Shown: positions 1-5,003 of the stretch, piece after piece
Layout: the number at the start of each line of letters is the position of its first letter
Position numbering within the stretch: the first letter of the stretch is position 1
Assembly: GCA_900554745.1 (NCBI GenBank)
Contig: USIU01000069.1
Coordinates: 1 to 6,743, forward strand
DNA: 6,743 nucleotides
Direction: 5' to 3'
From: an uncultured Leuconostoc sp.
GTDB lineage: Bacteria > Bacillota > Bacilli > Lactobacillales > Lactobacillaceae
Made by a program: the position numbers and the translations under genes
The notes under the pieces: model-generated
Database searches by the model: none
Told to the model about the DNA's origin: nothing
The model's input: the letters and a program-made list of their open reading frames with translations, nothing else

Positions 1-375
1 CAATTTTTCAGGGACTTTATTGTGCACAATTGCTTGTGCGAGCCCTTCAACAACAGCTGTTTTACCAACACCTGGTTCCCCGATCAGCACAGGGTTATTT
101 TTGGTACGACGATTTAATATCTCGATGGTGCGGGCGATTTCGCTATCACGACCGATAACTGGATCTAATTTACCGTCACGAGCTTGTTGTGTTAAATTAA
201 TTCCAAATTCGTCGAGTAGTGTTGGGCGATTATTTTGTTTATCTTTTTTATTTTTTTGTTGGGTGCCAAAGTTGGCTTGTTGACCATTTTGTGCGGCCTG
301 CATTTGTTCATTCATGGCGCGCATCATATCATCAAAATTAATATTGCCAAATCCAAATGGGTCTTGTGATGCCAT
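1..375 (-). CDS. Clp/Hsp100 AAA+ ATPase, N-terminal part (ClpE/ClpC-like)
   Basis: Partial gene: 125 N-terminal residues are present and the rest lies left of the window. After a Gln/Asn/Met-rich, low-complexity leader (residues 1-50), residues 51-125 are the start of the first AAA+ module. They include LLDEFGINLT, the DPVIGRD motif (71-77), RRTKNNPVLIG and Walker A GEPGVGKT (99-106; K105, T106). Proteins of this family are hexameric unfoldases that feed ClpP or rescue aggregates. The core wording is closest to ClpE/ClpC, but neither the ClpE zinc finger nor the ClpC N-domain repeats are present, and the short leader is more ClpL-like, so I give no symbol. ATG at 375 is the only reasonable start: an in-frame stop lies three codons upstream. 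It has no adjacent Shine-Dalgarno. A CIRCE element upstream points to HrcA heat-shock control, and I saw no CtsR heptad repeat. Confidence 0.9.
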   Translation of the reverse strand, partial: MASQDPFGFGNINFDDMMRAMNEQMQAAQNGQQANFGTQQKNKKDKQNNRPTLLDEFGINLTQQARDGKLDPVIGRDSEIARTIEILNRRTKNNPVLIGEPGVGKTAVVEGLAQAIVHNKVPEKL

Positions 376-387
376 AATTATTTACTG

Positions 388-418
388 TACCGCTGAATTG
401 CGCGGTATTTTTCCTTTC
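388..418 (-). promoter_or_regulatory. clp 5'UTR: Shine-Dalgarno separated from the start codon by a hairpin
   Basis: Read on the minus strand, GAAAGGA (418-412) is the only good ribosome binding site in the clp leader, yet it ends 36 nt before the ATG at 375. Between them sits an inverted repeat with arms 407-402 and 393-388 (TACCGC/GCGGTA, 6 bp, 8-nt loop). Folding removes 20 nt and shortens the effective spacing to about 16 nt. Whether this hairpin controls translation, for instance by temperature, is inference. Confidence 0.45.
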
Positions 419-432
419 TATAGCTTACCTCT

Positions 433-460
433 AGTATAACAGGTTAAGATTAAATGACAA
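433..460 (-). promoter_or_regulatory. sigma-A promoter of the clp gene with extended -10
   Basis: Minus strand: TTGTCA (-35, 460-455), 16-bp spacer, TATACT (-10, 438-433). Each hexamer has one mismatch to consensus. The -10 is preceded by TG plus one base, an extended -10. Predicted transcription start is near 426, giving a leader of about 50 nt before the ATG at 375. Confidence 0.7.
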
Positions 461-466
461 TTAAAT

Positions 467-493
467 TTAGCACTCTTATTTAACGAGTGCTAA
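467..493. promoter_or_regulatory. CIRCE operator (HrcA binding site)
   Basis: Perfect CIRCE: TTAGCACTC (467-475), 9-bp spacer, GAGTGCTAA (485-493), both arms identical to the family consensus. HrcA binds this repeat and represses chaperone genes until heat shock. Here it lies between divergent genes, 6 bp upstream of the clp -35 rather than at the transcription start, where CIRCE usually sits. It is also 36 bp upstream of the 57-residue ORF at 530, so it may control either or both transcripts. Confidence 0.93.
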
Positions 494-529
494 AATAAAT
501 TTGTTGTATAATGGATTGGAGGTGAAAAT

Positions 530-703
530 ATGGATTATGAAACATTATTAAATGAATTACGTGACGGTAAAATCGACGAAATTGAGATTACACCGGAAAC
601 TTTTCCAGCATTTCAGCAAGTTTGGCGTGACTTTCCATCCCAAAATCGTATTCGCGGGATTGCCGGTAAAGGCGGGCATATAAAATACGTCCGCGCAAAT
701 TAA
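530..703 (+). CDS. 57-residue small protein of unknown function
   Basis: ATG at 530 follows a strong GGAGGTG (518-524) by 5 nt, and the frame stays open to TAA at 701. The protein has an acidic first half (MDYETLLNELRDGKIDEIEI, then TPETF), an aromatic centre (FQQVWRDF) and a basic, glycine-rich end (RGIAGKGGHIKYVRAN). There is no membrane segment, signal peptide or cysteine. Codon use and the ribosome binding site resemble its neighbours, so I think it is a real gene. It resembles short conserved hypotheticals of lactobacilli in general form, but I cannot name a family. It is transcribed divergently from clp across the CIRCE element and in the same direction as mreB, 101 bp upstream. No terminator follows it, so it could be co-transcribed with mreB. 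Confidence 0.75.
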   Translation: MDYETLLNELRDGKIDEIEITPETFPAFQQVWRDFPSQNRIRGIAGKGGHIKYVRAN

Positions 704-722
704 TCGGCAACGCGCTTGTATT

Positions 723-752
723 TTATGCTACAATACTATAAGTTAAGCATAA
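723..752. repeat. inverted repeat flanking the mreB -10 region
   Basis: Arms TTATGCT (723-729) and AGCATAA (746-752) are perfect 7-bp complements separated by 16 bp, centred near the predicted transcription start. The layout suits either a dimeric repressor operator, with arm centres about 23 bp apart, or a weak RNA hairpin. No known regulator motif is recognised. Confidence 0.35.
726..734 (+). promoter_or_regulatory. candidate extended -10 promoter for mreB
   Basis: TGCTACAAT (726-734) fits an extended -10 (TG-n-TACAAT, one mismatch to TATAAT). The expected -35 position (about 706-711) does not resemble TTGACA, so recognition would depend on the extended element. Predicted start is near 741, with a leader of about 64 nt before the GTG at 805. 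Confidence 0.45.
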
Positions 753-804
753 TTTAAGTCATGCGTATTTTTCACAAAAAAAGGTACAAAAGAGGGGCAG
801 CATA

Positions 805-1812
805 GTGGCATTTTCATTTGGACAACGAAACGTTGGTATCGATCTTGGTACAGCCAATACATATGTATATATTGAAGGACGCGGCATCGTTTTACGTGAA
901 CCGTCTGTCGTTGCACGTAACACACAGACGAATGAAGTGGTGGCCGTCGGATCAGAGGCCAAGGATATGCTTGGGCGGACACCGGCAAGTATTGCTGCCA
1001 TTCGGCCAATGCGTGATGGGGTCATTGCTGACTATGATACAACCGTTGCCATGATTCGTTATTATTTGCAAAAGGCATTGGGTGGTCGTATTGGTAAGCC
1101 TTATGTGACGATTGGGGTGCCAGCCGGTGTGACAGCTGTTGAACGGCGTGCGGTAATTGATGCGGCACGTGTGGCCGGTGCGCGTGATGCGTATGTCATT
1201 GAAGAACCATTTGCAGCAGCTGTTGGAGCGGGATTGCCCGTCATGGACCCAACTGGCTCAATGGTTGTGGATATGGGTGGCGGGACCACTGACGTGGCGA
1301 CAATTTCACTTGGTGGGATTGTTTCCAGCCGCTCAATTCGCATCGCCGGGGACAAGTTAGATGAAGCCATTGCCAATTTTGTGCGGAATAAATATAACGT
1401 AACGATTGGTGAGCCGACTGCGGAACGTTTAAAAATTGAAATTGGGGCGGCCTCACTTGAATTAGCTCGTACGTTGCCGGATGCGTCAGTACGTGGTCGT
1501 GATTTGTTGACCGGTTTGCCTAAGACAATTGATGTGACAGCGGAAGATGTGGCGTTGGCCATTCAAGAACCCGTACAAGAAATTGTTGTTGCGATTCGGG
1601 AAACGTTAGAATCAACCCAACCAGAAATTGCTGCCGATGTCATTGATCATGGTATGGTCTTAACGGGTGGCGGAGCCTTCCTGCGTGATTTTGATAAGAT
1701 TATCCAAGAAGCCACTAAGGTGCCAGTCTTGATTGCCAATGAACCACTCGATGCAGTGGCTATTGGGACTGGTGAAGCGTTAAAGTCAATTGATGTGATG
1801 CGACAAGGGTAA
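805..1812 (+). CDS. mreB: MreB, actin-like cell-shape protein
   Basis: MreB polymerises in an ATP-dependent way into short membrane-bound filaments that steer the elongasome (RodA, PBP2, MreCD) making the lateral wall. The 335-residue length is typical. Actin-fold signatures are in order: phosphate 1 GIDLGTANT (11-19), phosphate 2 DMGGGTTDVA (156-165) and the adenosine loop LTGGGAFLRD (near 286-295). The MAFSFG N-terminus suits the usual membrane-contacting tip. I chose the GTG start at 805: AGAGGGG (791-797) sits 7 nt upstream and the protein then begins exactly at the conserved N-terminus. Mbl or MreBH paralogs are possible by sequence alone, but the adjoining mreC and mreD favour MreB. A terminator lies 25 bp after its stop. 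Confidence 0.97.
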   Translation: MAFSFGQRNVGIDLGTANTYVYIEGRGIVLREPSVVARNTQTNEVVAVGSEAKDMLGRTPASIAAIRPMRDGVIADYDTTVAMIRYYLQKALGGRIGKPYVTIGVPAGVTAVERRAVIDAARVAGARDAYVIEEPFAAAVGAGLPVMDPTGSMVVDMGGGTTDVATISLGGIVSSRSIRIAGDKLDEAIANFVRNKYNVTIGEPTAERLKIEIGAASLELARTLPDASVRGRDLLTGLPKTIDVTAEDVALAIQEPVQEIVVAIRETLESTQPEIAADVIDHGMVLTGGGAFLRDFDKIIQEATKVPVLIANEPLDAVAIGTGEALKSIDVMRQG

Positions 1813-1836
1813 TGAGTTGTTAGCATATTGTACACT

Positions 1837-1868
1837 AGCGTAGCGCTTGCGCTGCGCTTTTATTTTTT
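1837..1868 (+). terminator. intrinsic terminator between mreB and mreC
   Basis: Arms AGCGTAGCGC (1837-1846) and GCGCTGCGCT (1849-1858) form a GC-rich stem with one G-U pair. The innermost pair must open to give a CTTG loop. The stem is followed by TTTATTTTTT (1859-1868). I saw no good promoter between it and mreC at 1887, so it probably acts as a partial terminator that lowers mreCD expression relative to mreB. Confidence 0.75.
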
Positions 1869-1886
1869 AAACAAGGGGACAACAAA

Positions 1887-2744
1887 ATGCGTAAAATTTT
1901 TTCATCTCGCGCAGTTGTAACAATTATTATTGCTTTTATTGTCATTGTGGGCTTAATTGCTGGATCAAATTGGTGGGCGAAGCGGACGAACACACCGCCA
2001 TTTATTCAACGTTTTAGCAATGATTTAGCGGGTGGTGTCAGCCGTGTGATTGCGGTACCCACAACGGCAATTGGCCGGACGGCTAATAGTATCGGGAACC
2101 TTCTCAATACCTTTGAAGAAAATCGTGCTTTAAAGGCGAAAATTGATGAATTTGCGCAAGATAAAGTGCGGTTACAAACCGTCGAAGAAGAGAACCGAGA
2201 ACTCAAAAAACAGTTAAAGTTGGAAGCGACGCTAACTGATTTCAAAACGGTGTCTGCCGTGACCATTAGTCGTTCACCAACCACTTGGCAATCCCAATTA
2301 GTCATTAATAAGGGCAGCAAATCTGGTTTGAAAAAAGGCATGCCAGTGCTTGCTGGTTCCGGCATTATTGGTCGAATTAGTGAAGTGAACACAACGAATT
2401 CCAAAGTGGCACTGATTTCTGACACTGGCGAAGATGCCAACCGCTTTGCCATTACGATTAAAGGCAGTAAAGGGGATGTCAACGGGATTGTGACCGACTT
2501 TGATCGGGAAACGAACCAATTAATCATGGGACAAGTCACATCAGAAAATGATATTAAACCAGGTGATTTAGTCGAAACTTCTGGCTTAGGTGGCGTGATC
2601 CCGTCTGGTTTGTATGTCGGTAAAGTGGCGAAGGTGACCAAGGATGATTATGGTTTGTCAAAGCGTATTTATATTGAACCAGCGGCTGATTTGGGTAATA
2701 TCACCACAGTAGTGGTGGCCGTATCAGAGATTGGAGCGCAATAA
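1887..2744 (+). CDS. mreC: MreC, rod-shape-determining protein
   Basis: MreC is a bitopic membrane protein of the elongasome that links MreB and MreD to the wall synthases outside the membrane. Its 285 residues show a short cytoplasmic start (MRKIFSSR), one transmembrane helix (about 9-26), a periplasmic-side coiled coil rich in heptads (about 67-112, with EENRALKAKIDEF and EEENRELKKQLKL), then the two-lobed beta domain. The latter includes INKGSKSGLKKGMPVLAGSGIIGRI, given here as INKGSKSGLKKGMPV followed by LAGSGIIGRI, and later VETSGLGGVIPSGLYVGKV. Length and layout are normal for the family. AAGGGG (1874-1879) precedes the ATG by 7 nt. Its TAA shares its last A with the mreD ATG, so the two are translationally coupled. 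Confidence 0.96.
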   Translation: MRKIFSSRAVVTIIIAFIVIVGLIAGSNWWAKRTNTPPFIQRFSNDLAGGVSRVIAVPTTAIGRTANSIGNLLNTFEENRALKAKIDEFAQDKVRLQTVEEENRELKKQLKLEATLTDFKTVSAVTISRSPTTWQSQLVINKGSKSGLKKGMPVLAGSGIIGRISEVNTTNSKVALISDTGEDANRFAITIKGSKGDVNGIVTDFDRETNQLIMGQVTSENDIKPGDLVETSGLGGVIPSGLYVGKVAKVTKDDYGLSKRIYIEPAADLGNITTVVVAVSEIGAQ

Positions 2745-3271
2745 TGGCTTTTTGGCAATTAACACGTTTACGGGTCGTCTTCCCAGTTTTGTTGCTTTTA
2801 TTTCTGTTTGTTGATGGTGATTTAATGGCTGCCATGGGTGGTATTTTTACGGCTTTTCCATGGCATGTTTTACCGGTATTAACGTTGATTTGGTTATTTT
2901 ATGCCATCCAATTTGATGCGGAAAATGAAGTGCCAATTTGGCTCTATACGATCATAATCGGGGTGCTCTTTGATATGTATTACACGGGCATCTTTGGGAC
3001 TTACACGGTCGCCTTTTTAGGCGCAGTGGGTGCGATGAAACAGCTACATGCGTATTTGGATGAACGCTTGTTGAGTGGGATGACCTTGTTGCTGATTGGG
3101 TTGGTGACGTATTTGATAATCACCTATATGGCTGGTTTTATTATCGGCATTGCCAACGTTAGTTTGATCTCATTTTTCCTTTATGAAGTCTTGCCGACAT
3201 TAGCGTTAAATTTGACGATTGCCGCATTAGGGTATTATCCAGTGTGGTCATTATTCCAATTTTTGAGATAA
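2744..3271 (+). CDS. mreD: MreD, rod-shape-determining membrane protein
   Basis: Small polytopic membrane partner of MreC. The 175 residues are almost wholly hydrophobic, with about five to six predicted membrane helices: near 10-25, 35-55, 60-80, 85-98, 110-140 and 145-170. A charged loop carries DAENEVP, and MKQLHAYLDER lies near the middle. The motif VLFDMYYTGIFGTYTVAF is typical of the family (Phe/Asp followed by a Gly-rich helix). The start overlaps the mreC stop by one base, and GGAG (2733-2736) inside mreC serves as ribosome binding site. In many lactobacilli minCD follow mreD. Here the operon ends and a new promoter starts 5 bp after the stop. No hairpin terminator separates mreD from the T-box leader, so the T-box terminators may also stop mre read-through. 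Confidence 0.93.
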   Translation: MAFWQLTRLRVVFPVLLLLFLFVDGDLMAAMGGIFTAFPWHVLPVLTLIWLFYAIQFDAENEVPIWLYTIIIGVLFDMYYTGIFGTYTVAFLGAVGAMKQLHAYLDERLLSGMTLLLIGLVTYLIITYMAGFIIGIANVSLISFFLYEVLPTLALNLTIAALGYYPVWSLFQFLR

Positions 3272-3275
3272 GTGC

Positions 3276-3303
3276 TTGACAAAATAAAAAAATAGATTAT
3301 ACT
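3276..3303 (+). promoter_or_regulatory. sigma-A promoter of the T-box transporter operon
   Basis: Consensus TTGACA (3276-3281), 16-bp spacer, TATACT (3298-3303), set in AT-rich DNA immediately after mreD. Predicted transcription start is about 3310, just before Stem I of the T-box. Confidence 0.88.
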
Positions 3304-3309
3304 AAGTTT

Positions 3310-3564
3310 TATATTAAAAAACGTTGAGCGGAAGAGTAGATTAACATCACTTTAAGGGAGTTTGCGGGTAGTGTGAGCAAACAGGGGTGTTAGTTGAAAC
3401 ACATCTGTGAGTGTATGATTGAATTGAGTAGGTCATATCGGTTTTGCCCGTTATCGCAAACAGTCTTTTGACTTATTGAGGCAAATACCAGTGATGGTTT
3501 TGCGATAAGAGGTGGCACCGCGGAAAACGCCCTCTGAATACACAAGTATTCAGAGGGCGTTTTT
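3310..3564 (+). promoter_or_regulatory. T-box riboswitch, complete (module 1)
   Basis: Senses the charging state of a tRNA. Stem I: base 3321-3325/3410-3414; K-turn purines at 3326-3328 and 3408-3410; lower helix 3329-3332/3404-3407. The specifier bulge has AGAGTA (3333-3338, loop E AGUA) opposite GAAACACA (3396-3403). The 10-bp middle helix is 3339-3348/3386-3395, followed by the GGGAG region (3356-3360) and apical stem TTTGC/GCAAA (3361-3365/3377-3381). Stem II is 3414-3418/3433-3437, IIA CGG/CCG is 3439-3441/3448-3450 and Stem III is 3451-3460/3499-3508, a perfect 10 bp. T-box sequence AGGTGGCACCGCGG lies at 3510-3523. The antiterminator pairs 3508-3512 with 3531-3535 and 3520-3522 with 3528-3530 around the 7-nt bulge TGGCACC (3513-3519). 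By position the specifier is CAC (His, 3400-3402) followed by the conserved purine; AAC (Asn, 3398-3400) overlaps it. Confidence 0.94.
3524..3564 (+). terminator. T-box terminator 1
   Basis: Perfect 18-bp stem: AAAACGCCCTCTGAATAC (3524-3541), loop ACAA (3542-3545), complementary arm 3546-3563, ending in TTTTT (3560-3564). Its left arm contains CGCCCTCT (3528-3535), the 3' half of antiterminator 1, so the two folds exclude each other as expected for a T-box. Confidence 0.93.
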
Positions 3565-3593
3565 GCAACCATTCAAGCAAAAGACTGACAGAG

Positions 3594-3678
3594 TAATTTT
3601 GTGTGAACAAAATTAGAATCTGAGGTGGCACCACGCTGACGCGTCCTCTTGCAAGTGATTTTGCAAGGGGATTTTTTT
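3594..3678 (+). promoter_or_regulatory. second T-box expression platform without Stem I (module 2)
   Basis: A second switch directly follows terminator 1. A 9-bp AT-rich hairpin capped by a GUGA (GNRA) tetraloop (3594-3602/3607-3615) stands where Stem III would be. Then comes T-box sequence GAGGTGGCACCACG (3622-3635). Its antiterminator is fully formed: GAGG/CCTC (3622-3625/3645-3648), 7-nt bulge TGGCACC (3626-3632), ACGC/GCGT (3633-3636/3641-3644), loop TGAC. The competing terminator starts at 3645. Only about 29 nt (3565-3593) separate terminator 1 from the hairpin, far too little for a Stem I and specifier loop. It must use the tRNA captured by module 1, sense only the NCCA end, or be a remnant of a tandem T-box. 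Confidence 0.88.
3645..3678 (+). terminator. T-box terminator 2
   Basis: Arms CCTCTTGCAA (3645-3654) and TTGCAAGGGG (3661-3670) form 10 bp with one G-U pair and loop GTGATT, followed by seven T (3672-3678). CCTC is shared with antiterminator 2, so the folds are mutually exclusive. The leader continues to AAAGGAG (3707-3713), ribosome binding site of the permease. Confidence 0.9.
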
Positions 3679-3719
3679 AATTGTTGAAAGTGAGTTAATA
3701 TCGTACAAAGGAGAGCAAG

Positions 3720-4361
3720 ATGAATTATTTGTTAGAAATTTTGCCCAGTTTAATGTCAGGGTTGAAAATGACGTTAGGGGTTTTCTTTATTACCATTATT
3801 GGGTCAGTACCATTAGGGATTATTGTCGCATTGGGGATGAAATCACCGTACTTTACCATTCGCTGGTTGATCAACGGTTATATCTGGGTTATGCGTGGGA
3901 CCCCGCTCCTATTGCAACTGATTTTCGTCTATTATGGTTTGGGCATGATGGGTATTACCTTCCCACGTTTTGAAGCCGCGGCCATTGCCTTTATTGTGAA
4001 CTATGCGGCTTATCTTGCCGAAATTTTCCGAGGTGGCCTACAGGCCATCCCGCGTGGTCAATATGATGCCGCTAAAGTTTTAGGCTTTACGCGCATGCAG
4101 ACTTTTTTCAAGATTATCTTGCCACAAGTCATTAAAATTGTCGTGCCATCATTTGGTAACGAAGTGATTAATTTGGTCAAAGATACGTCATTGGTTTATG
4201 TGATTGGCTTGGGCGACTTGCTTCGGGCGGGAAACATTGCGGCTAGCCGTGACGTGACATTGATTCCGTATTTGTTAGTCGGCCTCATTTATTTGCTGAT
4301 GACAGCTGTTGTGACAGTCCTCTTGCGACGTAGTGAAACGCGATTGAATAGTTGGAGATAA
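3720..4361 (+). CDS. polar amino acid ABC importer, permease subunit (HisM/GlnP type)
   Basis: Membrane channel subunit of a type I amino acid importer. The 213 residues carry the expected five-helix layout: near 15-40, 48-75, 85-105, 145-170 and 180-205. After RGTPLLLQLIFVYYG, the hallmark N-terminal HisM/GlnP motif, comes the cytoplasmic EAA loop, here DAAKVLGFTRMQTFFKIILP (116-135), with Asp in place of the first Glu and the invariant Gly at 122. This loop contacts the ATPase. Only one permease is encoded, so it probably forms a homodimer. The ATG at 3720 follows AAAGGAG by 6 nt. The T-box leader controls it. Predicted substrate is the amino acid read by the leader (His or Asn), which the protein sequence alone cannot decide. 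Confidence 0.93.
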   Translation: MNYLLEILPSLMSGLKMTLGVFFITIIGSVPLGIIVALGMKSPYFTIRWLINGYIWVMRGTPLLLQLIFVYYGLGMMGITFPRFEAAAIAFIVNYAAYLAEIFRGGLQAIPRGQYDAAKVLGFTRMQTFFKIILPQVIKIVVPSFGNEVINLVKDTSLVYVIGLGDLLRAGNIAASRDVTLIPYLLVGLIYLLMTAVVTVLLRRSETRLNSWR

Positions 4362-4364
4362 GCG

Positions 4365-5003
4365 ATGTTAGAAATTAAACAATTGACAAAGACCTATACG
4401 ACAAACACCATTTTTAAAGGGTTGAATCTAACCGTTGCGGATGGGGAAGTGCTCAGCATTGTTGGCCCATCAGGGATTGGGAAAACAACCTTAATTAAAA
4501 TTTTAGCTGGCTTGGAAACGGCCGATGCCGGTGAAGTACGACTCAACGGTGAGCAGTTAGCCATTGACGGGACACGTGCGGATGCAAAGGTGGGCTTGAT
4601 TTTTCAAGACTTTAATCTGTTTCCTAACTACACCGTGTTGGAAAATATTATCCTAGCACCCATCAACGTGAATCGTTTGGCACGTGATGCGGCTAAAGCT
4701 AAAGCAGAAGCGCTGTTAGCCACACTAGGGATGACTGACAAGGCAGATTTATATCCTTATCAACTATCCGGCGGCCAAAAACAACGGGTGGCGATTGCCC
4801 GTGCGCTTGCAATGGATCCTAAAATTTTAGCGTATGATGAACCAACCAGTGGGTTAGATGAAGCCTCAACTAAGCAGGTTGCCGAAGTGGTTAAAACGCT
4901 GAAAGCACAAGGTGTCACGCAGTTAATTATTACGCACGATCAACCCTTTGCCGAAATGGTATCGGATCGCGTGTTTGATTTTGCAACGGAGGTAAGTCGT
5001 TGA
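4365..5003 (+). CDS. polar amino acid ABC importer, ATP-binding subunit
   Basis: Powers import through the upstream permease. All nucleotide-binding motifs are intact: Walker A GPSGIGKTT (34-42), Q-loop Q81 in IFQDFNLFP, signature LSGGQKQRV (134-142), Walker B ending D158-E159, D-loop SGLD (162-165) and switch H191 (THDQ). At 212 residues it lacks about 30 C-terminal residues compared with typical GlnQ/HisP proteins: it stops soon after VSDRVFDF, without the usual EGTPEEIF tail. As the end overlaps the next gene neatly, this looks like a compact subfamily rather than a frameshift. It starts 3 bp after the permease stop, using GGAG (4354-4357) inside that gene. Confidence 0.95.
   Translation: MLEIKQLTKTYTTNTIFKGLNLTVADGEVLSIVGPSGIGKTTLIKILAGLETADAGEVRLNGEQLAIDGTRADAKVGLIFQDFNLFPNYTVLENIILAPINVNRLARDAAKAKAEALLATLGMTDKADLYPYQLSGGQKQRVAIARALAMDPKILAYDEPTSGLDEASTKQVAEVVKTLKAQGVTQLIITHDQPFAEMVSDRVFDFATEVSR

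Noticed and set aside
20..283. Plus-strand open frame of 87 codons at the window start
   Set aside because: Antisense of the Clp ATPase, whose DPVIGRD and Walker A motifs read clearly on the minus strand.
376..466. CtsR operator for the clp gene
   Set aside because: No direct repeat of GGTCAAA-type heptads is present in the clp promoter or leader.
507..512. Perfect TATAAT upstream of the small gene
   Set aside because: Its predicted start (about 519) would fall inside the ribosome binding site at 518-524, and the -35 position falls in the CIRCE arm with no resemblance to TTGACA.
1101..1562. Minus-strand open frame of 153 codons
   Set aside because: Antisense of the conserved mreB core; low-complexity Ser/Ala/Thr composition typical of a shadow frame.
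2006..2641. Long open frame of 211 codons on the minus strand
   Set aside because: It lies wholly inside mreC, which has a clear start, ribosome binding site and family architecture. The antisense frame is Ser/Pro/Leu-rich and has no recognisable domain.
3390..3572. Minus-strand open frame of 60 codons across the T-box leader
   Set aside because: It covers structured RNA elements (Stem I 3' side, Stem III, terminator 1) on the other strand, and its sequence resembles no protein family.
3681..3701. TTGTTG and TAATAT as a possible promoter after terminator 2, bypassing the T-box
   Set aside because: The spacing is only 9 bp, far too short for a sigma-A promoter.
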